From positions 12,788 to 18,121 of the forward strand of contig DFYA01000288.1 in assembly GCA_002382525.1 (NCBI GenBank): a stretch of 5,334 nucleotides of DNA, written 5' to 3'. Each line of letters begins with the position of its first letter. Position 1 is the stretch's first letter. Below are positions 1-5,334 of this stretch, one piece after another. Origin of the DNA: Opitutaceae bacterium UBA4094. GTDB lineage: Bacteria; Verrucomicrobiota; Verrucomicrobiia; Opitutales; Opitutaceae. The notes under the pieces are model-generated. The model was not told the DNA's origin. It worked only from the letters and a program-made list of their open reading frames with translations, and searched no databases. The translations under genes were made by a program, and so were the position numbers.

Positions 1-635
1 TCCGTATAAAAATCCGTCGCCGACGGCGTCGTCGCCACCGACTTCACGCCGTTTGCCCGCAGCCACTCGCGCACCTCCGTGCTGCTCGCGATGACGACCG
101 GCACCGAGAACAACACGCCCGTCGACGCCCGCACCACGTTGGGATTGAACAGATCCGTCACTGGATCGCACACGATTAACGCATCCACACCGGCCGCATC
201 CGCGCTGCGCAAAATGGTGCCAAGGTTCCCCGGCTTCTCGATCGCCTCGACGACCAGCAGAAAGCGTTCACGCCCTTCCTTTGGCGCCGGGATATCCACC
301 AACGTGCGTTTCCACTGCGGCGCTACCGCCAACAGTCCGTCCGGCCGCTCGCGATAAGCCACTTTGGCGAACGCGTCTTTACTCAGCTCGAATACCTGCG
401 CGCCCGCCGCCTGTGCCTGCGCGATCAACGCCGGCTCGTTTTCACCGAGAAACCATTCCGGCGAGACATAGAGTTCCGTCAACGTGATCGCCTTCTCCAG
501 CGCACGCCGGATTTGCCGATACCCTTCCACCATAAACACGCCCGCCTCGTCGCGCGGACGCCGGTCGCGCAGCTTCACGAGCTGCTTCACGCGCGGATTC
601 TGGAGACTGGAGATTTTTTCGAAAGGTGTGCCCAC
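1..635 (-). CDS. SpoU/TrmH-family RNA 2'-O-methyltransferase (C-terminus beyond window)
   Basis: This enzyme is predicted to transfer a methyl group from S-adenosylmethionine to a ribose 2'-OH in tRNA or rRNA. The reverse strand reads open through 211 codons to the window edge. Residues 8-30 (ISSLQNPRVKQLVKLRD...) are the usual N-terminal opening of the family. Residues about 33-105 form the substrate-binding domain (FMVEGYRQIRRAL, then VFELSKDAFAKVAYRERPDG). The SPOUT knot domain starts near 125, with motif 1 EKPGNLGTILRSADAAG (133-149, Asn137 and catalytic-type Arg143) and motif 2 NPNVVRASTG (164-173). Motif 3, which completes the SAM pocket, lies outside the window. The start is taken as GTG at 635-633. 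The other in-frame GTGs (644, 653) lie in the same repeat arm, and the next start codon downstream (Met35) would cut into the domain. No Shine-Dalgarno is visible. The gene is divergent from the uracil methyltransferase. The family call is firm; the exact RNA target cannot be told. Confidence 0.9.
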   Translation of the reverse strand, partial: MGTPFEKISSLQNPRVKQLVKLRDRRPRDEAGVFMVEGYRQIRRALEKAITLTELYVSPEWFLGENEPALIAQAQAAGAQVFELSKDAFAKVAYRERPDGLLAVAPQWKRTLVDIPAPKEGRERFLLVVEAIEKPGNLGTILRSADAAGVDALIVCDPVTDLFNPNVVRASTGVLFSVPVVIASSTEVREWLRANGVKSVATTPSATDFYT

Positions 636-726
636 GGAACACACGGAACACACGGAAAACCCGCAAAAGACAAAATCCTTTTCCTCGCCGTCGCCCTTTC
701 CGTGTATTCCGTGTGTTCCGTGGGCA
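629..726. repeat. Intergenic inverted repeat with 9-nt sub-repeats
   Basis: The left arm (629-658) and right arm (697-726) are each 30 nt and are reverse complements with one mismatch, separated by a 38-nt centre. Each arm is built of three near-identical 9-nt units: ACGGAACAC at 634-642 and 643-651 with the variant ACGGAAAAC at 652-660, and TTCCGTGTA/TTCCGTGTG/TTCCGTGGG on the right. It fills the space between two divergent methyltransferase genes, and each outer arm end (GTGGGCA read outward) supplies a GTG start. No transposase, target-site duplication or U-run is visible. From memory, similar CACGGAACA-rich intergenic units are common in Verrucomicrobiota and Planctomycetota genomes, so this is probably one copy of a dispersed, non-coding repeat family. 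That family identity is an inference; the structure is directly seen. Confidence 0.85.
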
Positions 727-1973
727 AATTTAAGAAAAAGTTCAACGACCGTCCCTTCGCTTATCATCACGAGCTCGAGCTGGAAATCGCCACGCTCACC
801 AATCTCGGGGTCGGCCTCGGTCGCGTGCCCCACCCCGACGAGCCCGACTCGAAGTGGGTCGTCATGGTGCCGTTCACTTTGCCCGGCGAACGCGTGAAGG
901 TCCGCGTCTTCCGGAATCACAAAAATTTCTCAGAGGCCGACCTCGTTTCCGTCGTCACGCCCTCGCCTCACCGCATCCCCGCGCCCTGCCCCGTGTTTGG
1001 CACCTGCGGCGGCTGTCAGTATCAAAATCTCACCTACAGCGAGCAACTCGCGTGGAAACGTCGTCAGGTCGAGGAACTCCTGAAGTTCATGGCCGGCGTC
1101 GAATTTCACGTCGCGCCGGTCATCGGCTCACCGGTCGAATACGGCTACCGCTCCAAGATCACGCCGCACTTCAACGCCCCGCGCGACGACCGCGCGCCGT
1201 CGGAGCTCCCTATCGGGTTCCTTCGCCAAGGCACGCGCTTCGATATCATCGACGTCCCGCGCTGCCCGATCGCGACCGACGCGATCAACGCCCGGCTCGC
1301 CGAGGCCCGCGCCACCGTCCGCCAAAAGGCCGCCAACGGCGACTACGCGCGCGGCGGCACGCTACTCTTGCGCGACGCCTCGGGTGTAGTGACCACCAAC
1401 TACGACGACATCGTCACCGAGACGGTCGGCGACTTGAAACTCAAGTTCCTCGCACGCGATTTCTTTCAGAACAACCCGTTCATCCTGCCTGCGTTCACCG
1501 GTTACGCCCGCGACCAAGCCGCCGCCAGCGGCGCGCGCTTCATGGTCGACGCCTATTGCGGCAGCGGACTCTTCGCGCTCACCTGCGCGCCCGCTTTCGA
1601 TCAGGTCGCCGGCATCGAGGTGAGCGAAAGCAGTGTGGTATTCGCCAAACAGAACGCCGCCGCCAACCATCTCGCCAACGTCACCTTTCAGGCCGGCGAC
1701 GCCGCAGCGATTTTCGCCGGCCTCACGTTTCCCGCCGCCGACACCGTGGTCTTGATCGATCCGCCTCGCAAAGGCTGCGACGAGTCGTTCCTCAACCAGC
1801 TTTTCGCCTACGGCCCGCGCTCCGTCGTCTATGTGTCCTGTGATCCGGCAACGCAGATGCGCGACCTTAAGTCGTTCCTCGCCGCGGGCTACGAACTGAC
1901 CGCCGTGCAGCCGTTTGACCTGTTCCCGCAGACGCGCCACCTCGAGTGCGTGATCACGTTGCGTAAGGCGTAG
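720..1973 (+). CDS. TrmA/RumA-family RNA uracil-C5 methyltransferase, 417 aa
   Basis: This cytoplasmic enzyme is predicted to make 5-methyluridine in rRNA or tRNA using S-adenosylmethionine. A short TRAM-like RNA-binding domain covers residues about 19-80 (LTNLGVGLGRV...). It is followed by the iron-sulfur ligands Cys90, Cys96 and Cys99 in CPVFGTCGGCQYQ and the fourth, Cys182, in RCPIATDAIN. The Rossmann methyltransferase domain has motif I VDAYCGSGLF (276-285), IDPPRKGCD (346-354), the catalytic nucleophile Cys374 in SCDPAT, and the base Glu409 in the TRHLECV stretch, so every key residue is present. The frame runs open back to an ATG at 513, but that part lies inside the opposite-strand methyltransferase gene and the repeat. 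The conserved part begins around FKKKFNDRPFAYH, so GTG at 720 is the best start, with in-frame GTGs at 702 and 711 as alternatives. No Shine-Dalgarno is visible. RlmD-, RlmC- or TrmA-like specificity cannot be separated by eye. Confidence 0.92.
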   Translation: MGKFKKKFNDRPFAYHHELELEIATLTNLGVGLGRVPHPDEPDSKWVVMVPFTLPGERVKVRVFRNHKNFSEADLVSVVTPSPHRIPAPCPVFGTCGGCQYQNLTYSEQLAWKRRQVEELLKFMAGVEFHVAPVIGSPVEYGYRSKITPHFNAPRDDRAPSELPIGFLRQGTRFDIIDVPRCPIATDAINARLAEARATVRQKAANGDYARGGTLLLRDASGVVTTNYDDIVTETVGDLKLKFLARDFFQNNPFILPAFTGYARDQAAASGARFMVDAYCGSGLFALTCAPAFDQVAGIEVSESSVVFAKQNAAANHLANVTFQAGDAAAIFAGLTFPAADTVVLIDPPRKGCDESFLNQLFAYGPRSVVYVSCDPATQMRDLKSFLAAGYELTAVQPFDLFPQTRHLECVITLRKA

Positions 1974-1994
1974 CCAACCTCGCGTCCGTGAATC

Positions 1995-2024
1995 ACTGCG
2001 CCGGCGGATCTCGCCGGGCGCAGT
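1995..2024. terminator. GC-rich hairpin between convergent genes, possible bidirectional terminator
   Basis: ACTGCGCCGGCG (1995-2006) pairs with CGCCGGGCGCAGT (2012-2024) around the loop GATCT, with one bulged base. It lies in the 55-nt gap between the ends of the plus-strand uracil methyltransferase and minus-strand purN, where a shared terminator is expected. Neither side has a clear T-run, so it is not a classical intrinsic terminator. It could act with Rho or simply protect 3' ends. Confidence 0.5.
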
Positions 2025-2028
2025 CTCT

Positions 2029-2607
2029 TCAGGCGTTCGCTTCGCTCAACCGCGCGATGACCACCGGGAGCAACGCGTGTTCGGCCGCATGAATTTTTTC
2101 CGCGAAGCTTTCCGGGGTATCTTCGCTGTCGATACGAACCGCCGCTTGATCGATGATCGGCCCGCCGTCCACCTCCTGCGTGACGTAGTGCACGGTGCAG
2201 CCGGCGATCTTCACGCCGCGCCGCCACGCCTGGCCAATGCCGTCCAGACCGGGGAAACTCGGCAGCAAGCTTGGGTGCAGGTTGATGATCTTCCCGGCAA
2301 AGGCGGTCAGGAACCCGGGTTTGAGCACGCGCATAAAGCCCGCGAGCACGACCAGGTCGGCGCGACAGGCGTTAATCGCCGCGACGTAGTGCTCCTCGGC
2401 GGCGCCATCGAGCTTCGTCTTGAACGGCGCGGCATCGAGGAACGTCGCCGGCACGCCGAAGCGCGAGCCGAGCGCCAAGATGCCGGCGTCGGCTTTGTCG
2501 GAGAAGATCTGCACGACCTGTGCACGACCGAGTTTGCCCGCCTGTTGTGCGAGGAGAATGGCTTCGGCATTAGAGCCGCGACCGGAACCGAGGATGACGA
2601 CGCGCAT
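2029..2607 (-). CDS. purN: Phosphoribosylglycinamide formyltransferase (GART), 192 aa
   Basis: PurN transfers a formyl group from 10-formyltetrahydrofolate to glycinamide ribonucleotide, the third step of de novo purine synthesis, in the cytoplasm. The protein starts with the nucleotide-binding loop VVILGSGRGSN (3-13), followed by FSDKADAGIL (35-44) and LVVLAGFMRVL (85-95). The catalytic set is intact: Asn109 and His111 in NLHPSLLPSFPG and Asp147 in VDGGPIIDQ, with family-like spacing. The length is slightly below the roughly 210 aa of the E. coli enzyme but covers the whole domain. The segment GLDGIGQAW (120-128) differs from the usual G-x-H-A type sequence after the active-site loop. The ATG is supported by GAGGGA four bases upstream, which overlaps the dnaJ stop codon. 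It is the last gene of the run, only 8 nt after dnaJ, so translation is probably coupled to it. Confidence 0.95.
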   Translation of the reverse strand: MRVVILGSGRGSNAEAILLAQQAGKLGRAQVVQIFSDKADAGILALGSRFGVPATFLDAAPFKTKLDGAAEEHYVAAINACRADLVVLAGFMRVLKPGFLTAFAGKIINLHPSLLPSFPGLDGIGQAWRRGVKIAGCTVHYVTQEVDGGPIIDQAAVRIDSEDTPESFAEKIHAAEHALLPVVIARLSEANA

Positions 2608-2611
2608 GAGA

Positions 2612-2617
2612 TCCCTC
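2612..2617 (-). promoter_or_regulatory. purN ribosome binding site overlapping the dnaJ stop
   Basis: On the minus strand the order is TGA (dnaJ stop, 2618-2616), then GAGGGA (2617-2612), TCTC and ATG (2607). The Shine-Dalgarno shares bases with the dnaJ stop codon. This supports the purN start and suggests that ribosomes finishing dnaJ re-initiate on purN. Confidence 0.7.
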
Positions 2618-3767
2618 AGAAGAACTTCTTTGCTTTGTCGAAGAAGCTCTTTGCCATCGGTTCGTCGGCATCACCGCTGACGCGTGCGAACTCTTCGAGG
2701 ATTTTGCGCTGCTCGCTGCTGAGCGACTGCGGCACCTCGACGTGCACGCGCAACAATTGATCGCCGGCCGCTCCGCCGCGCAGACTCGGCATGCCTTTGG
2801 CTTTGAGGCGGAAGGTCGTGCCGCTCTGCGTGCCGGCGGGGATCTTGAGCGAGGCTTTGCCGGTGAGGGTGGGCACCTCGATGCTGCCGCCGAGCGTGGC
2901 CAAGGTGAACTTGATCGGGATCTCGCAGAACAGGTCGTTGCCGTGACGCTCGAAAAGCTCGTGCTCGCGCACGTTGATCACGATGTAGAGGTCGCCCGCC
3001 TGACCGCCCGCGAGACCCGCCTCGCCGTTGCCGCTGGAGCGGAGGCGCGATCCGGTCTCGACGCCCGCAGGGATGCGCACGTTGAGCTTGGTGGTCTTCG
3101 CCGTGCGTCCTTCGCCGCGGCAGGCGTTGCAGGGCTTCTCGATCTTCTGGCCGGCGCCGCCGCATGTCGGACACGTCTGGGTAAACGTGATGATGCCGCC
3201 ACTGCGACGCACCTGGCCGTGGCCTTTACAGGTCGGGCAAGTGACTTTTTTGGACCCGGGTTCGGCTCCGTTGCCATGGCAGCGTTCGCAGGTGACCGCC
3301 TTGCGGAAGGTGATCTCTTTTTCGATGCCTTGAGCCGCCTCTTCGAGCGTGATCTCGAGGTCGTAGCGCAGATCGGCGCCATCACGATCTCCGCCGCGTC
3401 CGCCACCGCCACCAAACATCTCCTCGAAGATACCTCCGCCACCACCGCCACCACCGCCGCCGCCGAAGACGTCGCGGAAGATGTCAAACGGATCATGGAA
3501 CCCGCCGCCACCGCCTCCGCGCGGACCGGCGGCGCCGCCCTGTTGGAAGGCGGCATGGCCGTAGCGGTCGTAGGCGGCGCGTTTCTGCGGGTCCTTGAGC
3601 ACCTCGTAGGCTTCGGAGACTTTTTTAAACATCTCCTCCGCCTCCTTGTTGCCCGGGTTTTTGTCCGGGTGGAACTGCACCGCTTTTTTGCGGTAGGCCT
3701 TTTTCAGCTCCTCGTCATTGGCACCTTTGGCGACGCCGAGCAGTTCGTAGTAATCTTGTTGGGCCAT
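2616..3767 (-). CDS. dnaJ: Chaperone DnaJ (Hsp40, type I/A), 383 aa
   Basis: DnaJ delivers unfolded clients to DnaK and stimulates its ATPase. The J domain (residues 5-70, DYYELLGV...AYDRYG) carries the essential HPD at 33-35. A Gly/Phe region (about 77-130) follows and is unusually Gly-rich, with blocks at 85-89, 102-112 and 119-123. The Zn-binding domain has all four CxxCxGxG repeats: CERCHGNG (160), CPTCKGHG (177), CPTCGGAG (199) and CNACRGEG (213). The C-terminal substrate-binding domains run from about 225 to 345, ending in a short tail, DKAKKFF. The architecture and length are those of a full type I DnaJ. The start is ATG at 3767, 8 nt after the grpE stop. No Shine-Dalgarno is seen just upstream (TCCCACCC), so translation is likely coupled to grpE. 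Confidence 0.97.
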   Translation of the reverse strand: MAQQDYYELLGVAKGANDEELKKAYRKKAVQFHPDKNPGNKEAEEMFKKVSEAYEVLKDPQKRAAYDRYGHAAFQQGGAAGPRGGGGGGFHDPFDIFRDVFGGGGGGGGGGGIFEEMFGGGGGRGGDRDGADLRYDLEITLEEAAQGIEKEITFRKAVTCERCHGNGAEPGSKKVTCPTCKGHGQVRRSGGIITFTQTCPTCGGAGQKIEKPCNACRGEGRTAKTTKLNVRIPAGVETGSRLRSSGNGEAGLAGGQAGDLYIVINVREHELFERHGNDLFCEIPIKFTLATLGGSIEVPTLTGKASLKIPAGTQSGTTFRLKAKGMPSLRGGAAGDQLLRVHVEVPQSLSSEQRKILEEFARVSGDADEPMAKSFFDKAKKFF

Positions 3768-3775
3768 GGGTGGGA

Positions 3776-4408
3776 TCAGGCTTTGGCCTCTTCAGTGGCG
3801 GCGGGCGCGGGACCGCTGGAGACGATCACGGACGCAGGACGGAGCAGGCGACCGTTGAGCGTGAAGCCGATGCGGATCACGTTGAGCACAACGCCTTCCG
3901 GCACGTCGGAGCTGGGTTGCTGCGCGAGCGCTTCGTGGAGGTTGGGATCAAAGGCCTGACCGGCCGGGTTGACCTCTTTCAAGCCGTGGTTGGCGAGAGA
4001 GGTTTTGAGCTGCTCGGCCACCATGGAGATACCGCCCACCAATGTTTGCAGATCGGCGTTGGGCGCCTTGGCAGCGGCAAGACCGAGGCCGAGGTTTTCG
4101 ATCACGGGCAGCAGGTCTTCGAGCACGCGGGAGGCGGCGAACTGGCGCAGTTCCTCTTTCTCGCGGAGGGTGCGGCGACGATGGTTTTCAAGGTCGGCCA
4201 CCGAGCGGACGTAACGATCGTAGTTGTCGGCGGCTTCTTTCTTCGCGGCGGCGAGTTGCTCGCTCAAATCCGGACCAGTCGGGGCAGCGGCGGGAGCGGG
4301 AGCCTCGGTGGCCGGCGTTTCAGGGGCTGACGGAGCCGGTTGCGGCACGGCGTTCTCGGCAGGTGAAGGAGTCGGGTTGGCTTTGGCTTCAGGGTCGGGC
4401 GCGTTCAT
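3776..4408 (-). CDS. grpE: Nucleotide exchange factor GrpE, 210 aa
   Basis: GrpE releases ADP from DnaK and so resets the chaperone cycle; in some bacteria it also acts as a thermosensor. Residues 1-46 are a low-complexity Ala/Pro/Glu tail, probably disordered. Residues about 47-95 form the long dimerising helix, with the family motif RSVADLENHRRR (68-79). The four-helix part includes LLPVIENLGLGL (99-110). The C-terminal beta domain that contacts DnaK has FDPNLHEAL (153-161) and IGFTLNGRLLRPASVIV (180-196). The start is ATG at 4408, supported by AAGGTGG seven bases upstream. It sits 16 nt after the preceding AsmA-like gene and 8 nt before dnaJ, the usual co-chaperone pairing, although dnaK is not in this window. 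Confidence 0.95.
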   Translation of the reverse strand: MNAPDPEAKANPTPSPAENAVPQPAPSAPETPATEAPAPAAAPTGPDLSEQLAAAKKEAADNYDRYVRSVADLENHRRRTLREKEELRQFAASRVLEDLLPVIENLGLGLAAAKAPNADLQTLVGGISMVAEQLKTSLANHGLKEVNPAGQAFDPNLHEALAQQPSSDVPEGVVLNVIRIGFTLNGRLLRPASVIVSSGPAPAATEEAKA

Positions 4409-4415
4409 AAAACGC

Positions 4416-4422
4416 CCACCTT
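4416..4422 (-). promoter_or_regulatory. grpE ribosome binding site
   Basis: AAGGTGG is read on the minus strand seven bases before the grpE ATG and just after the TGA of the upstream gene (4427-4425). It is the strongest Shine-Dalgarno of the window and fixes the grpE start. The surrounding 16-nt gap is too short to hold its own promoter. Confidence 0.7.
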
Positions 4423-4424
4423 AA

Positions 4425-5213
4425 TCAAGGCTTCGCCGATTCTTCAAGTTTAGTGGCGGTCCCGGATGAGTTTTCCCGGCGATCACCCCAAGCGTAGGTC
4501 TTGCGGTCGATGGGTTGGGTGGCGTTGGCCACGATTCGTTTGAGATCACCGGTGACGACCTCGCCGACATTTTTGCCGGCCGCCGCGACGGAGGGAGGCA
4601 GTTCGTCACTGAAATTGGTCGCGGGCGTGACGTCGCGGAATGTGCGCTGAAACGACAACGCATGGACTTTCTGCGCGGTCTTTCCCGGGCGCTCATCCTT
4701 CACGACGACTTCGTTGAGACGCACGTCGAGATTACGCACAAAAAACTGCAGCGGCGAATCGGCGGAGGGCGTGCCCTTGGCGGGCTTTTTTGCGCTCCGC
4801 GCGGCAAGCCGACTGTAGATCAAATCGAGGTTGTTAGTGCCGCGTTGGTTGGTGACGACCGTGATACGGGCGACATCGAGCGTGGTCATGTCGAGCACCG
4901 GCTTCTTACCAAGGAGCGAAAACAAATCGGCCTTCGCCGTGAACTGCTTGAGGTCGAGAAAGTCGCTTTCGGAAAACCCGTTAGGGTTCACGACCACCAA
5001 GCCGCGCATGCGCACTTCGGCAGTGAACGGGTTGGCGTAGAACGAATCGACTTTGGCGGAAAACCCGGTGCGGTTTTCAATCACGCTGGTGAACAAACCG
5101 GGAAGCAGCAGCATCCAACCCAGCCCCAACATGGCGAAGGCGCAGACCAGGAATATCACTATCTGGAGAAGCGCGCCTCCTCCCCGCGTGGTGCGTGAGT
5201 ATTTTAGCTGCAT
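4425..5213 (-). CDS. Membrane-anchored AsmA-like protein of unknown function, 262 aa
   Basis: Function is not recognised. A short basic N-terminus (KYSRTTR) is followed by one hydrophobic segment (about residues 14-40), which suggests an inner-membrane anchor with the rest in the periplasm. Residues 52-130 resemble the opening repeat of AsmA/DUF748-type proteins: FTAEVRMRGLVVVNPNGFSE, then LDLKQFTAKADLFSLLGKKP, then RITVVTNQRGTNNLDLI. A second similar beta stretch is FFVRNLDVRLNEVVVKDERP (157-176). The protein stops at 262 aa, far shorter than full AsmA proteins, and its end (after about 235) is polar. The start is ATG at 5213: the frame has an upstream TAG and no other start codon between. 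No Shine-Dalgarno is present; a perfect palindrome sits there instead. It is the first gene of the run that continues into grpE. A role in envelope lipid or outer-membrane maintenance would be only a guess. Confidence 0.75.
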   Translation of the reverse strand: MQLKYSRTTRGGGALLQIVIFLVCAFAMLGLGWMLLLPGLFTSVIENRTGFSAKVDSFYANPFTAEVRMRGLVVVNPNGFSESDFLDLKQFTAKADLFSLLGKKPVLDMTTLDVARITVVTNQRGTNNLDLIYSRLAARSAKKPAKGTPSADSPLQFFVRNLDVRLNEVVVKDERPGKTAQKVHALSFQRTFRDVTPATNFSDELPPSVAAAGKNVGEVVTGDLKRIVANATQPIDRKTYAWGDRRENSSGTATKLEESAKP

Positions 5214-5215
5214 GG

Positions 5216-5245
5216 CTTTTGTTGACGAAGGAATGTCAACAAAAG
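5216..5245. promoter_or_regulatory. Perfect 11-bp inverted repeat before the AsmA-like gene
   Basis: CTTTTGTTGAC (5216-5226) and GTCAACAAAAG (5235-5245) are exact reverse complements around an 8-nt spacer. The palindrome ends two bases before the ATG of the AsmA-like gene, where a ribosome site would be expected. It could be an operator for a dimeric repressor or an RNA hairpin covering the start region. It is not the CIRCE sequence bound by HrcA. There is no flanking T-run, which argues against an intrinsic terminator. Confidence 0.6.
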
Positions 5246-5334
5246 TTCTCCGTGACTAGCGCAACCGTGTCATTCTCGGCGATAAATGAATTTTTTACTC
5301 CATAGGGAAGAATCACGTTATCCCCGCGGGTTAA
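5236..5334 (-). CDS. Possible C-terminus of a small cupin-like protein (N-terminus beyond window)
   Basis: The minus strand is open from the window edge for 32 codons to a TGA at 5238-5236. The peptide includes RGDNVILPYGVKNSFIAEND followed by TVALVTENFC. This matches the general pattern of the last cupin strands (G-D-x-x-x-x-P-x-G, then an aromatic and a short run of beta residues), but no metal-binding His is in view. Third-position GC is about half, lower than in the other genes here, so chance or recently acquired sequence is possible. If real, it ends 22 nt before the AsmA-like start, in the same direction, and its stop codon lies in the right arm of the palindrome. The evidence is the shape of a short fragment, so the call is tentative. 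Confidence 0.45.
   Translation of the reverse strand, partial: LTRGDNVILPYGVKNSFIAENDTVALVTENFC

Noticed and set aside
634..660. Tandem 9-nt units considered as a CRISPR array
   Set aside because: The units are 9 nt with no spacers and no cas genes nearby. The overall layout is an inverted repeat.
513..719. Upstream extension of the uracil methyltransferase to the ATG at 513
   Set aside because: This part overlaps the opposite-strand SpoU gene and the repeat, and gives a His-Gly-Thr repeat peptide with no family match. Conserved sequence begins around residue 4 of the GTG-720 start.
854..1843. Plus-strand open frame of 329 codons inside the uracil methyltransferase
   Set aside because: The product is Arg-rich and featureless, and the overlapping frame holds every catalytic motif of the RNA methyltransferase.
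1362..1940. Minus-strand open frame of 192 codons
   Set aside because: It is antisense to the catalytic domain of the uracil methyltransferase and has no recognisable domain.
2742..3959. Long plus-strand open frame of 405 codons
   Set aside because: It is an antisense shadow of dnaJ and the end of grpE, caused by high GC. The translation is Ala/Arg/Gly-rich with no domain, while the minus strand carries clear DnaJ motifs.
4773..4791. GCCC-TTGGC-GGGC followed by six T on the plus strand, terminator-like
   Set aside because: The stem is only 4 bp, it lies inside the AsmA-like coding sequence on the opposite strand, and no plus-strand gene ends there. The T-run encodes a Lys pair.
5234..5239. 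TTGACA on the minus strand, like a -35 box
   Set aside because: It is part of the palindrome, and 17 bases downstream falls on the ATG of the AsmA-like gene with no -10-like hexamer.
5286..5334. Plus-strand ATG with an open frame to the window edge (MNFLLHREESRYPRG)
   Set aside because: It has no Shine-Dalgarno, is very short and lies antisense to the better cupin-like frame. It could only be judged with more sequence.

Overview
The window is a compact, GC-rich bacterial chromosome segment with no plasmid, phage or insertion-sequence genes. It most resembles the Opitutaceae or a related Verrucomicrobiota lineage. That placement is an inference from the style of the proteins (very Gly-rich DnaJ, Ala/Pro-rich GrpE tail, AsmA-like anchored protein) and from an intergenic repeat of the CACGGAACA type. 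No 16S gene or other decisive marker is present.

Layout. (1) Positions 1-635, minus strand: the N-terminal 211 residues of a SpoU/TrmH-family RNA 2'-O-ribose methyltransferase, cut off by the left window edge. (2) Positions 629-726: an intergenic inverted repeat with 30-nt arms, each made of three 9-nt units. It lies between this gene and its divergent neighbour, and the only plausible start codons of both genes (GTG) fall inside the two arms. (3) Positions 720-1973, plus strand: a complete TrmA/RumA-type tRNA/rRNA uracil-C5 methyltransferase with all four iron-sulfur cysteines and all catalytic motifs. (4) Positions 1974-2028: a short convergent gap with a GC-rich hairpin. (5) Positions 5213 down to 2029, minus strand: a tightly packed run of four genes. 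These are a membrane-anchored AsmA-like protein of unknown function, grpE, dnaJ and purN, with gaps of 16, 8 and 8 nt, so they are probably co-transcribed. (6) Positions 5216-5245: a perfect 11-bp inverted repeat just before the first of these four starts. It overlaps the stop codon of an open frame (5334-5236, minus) that looks like the end of a small cupin protein.

Function. The left half is a divergent pair of RNA-modifying enzymes of different chemistry. The right half joins the DnaK co-chaperones GrpE and DnaJ to a purine-biosynthesis enzyme and an envelope-type protein. DnaK is not in the window, and no CIRCE (HrcA) element is visible upstream of grpE. The most unusual features are the start-codon-carrying inverted repeat and the palindrome at the head of the chaperone run. 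No wholly new multi-gene system is evident.
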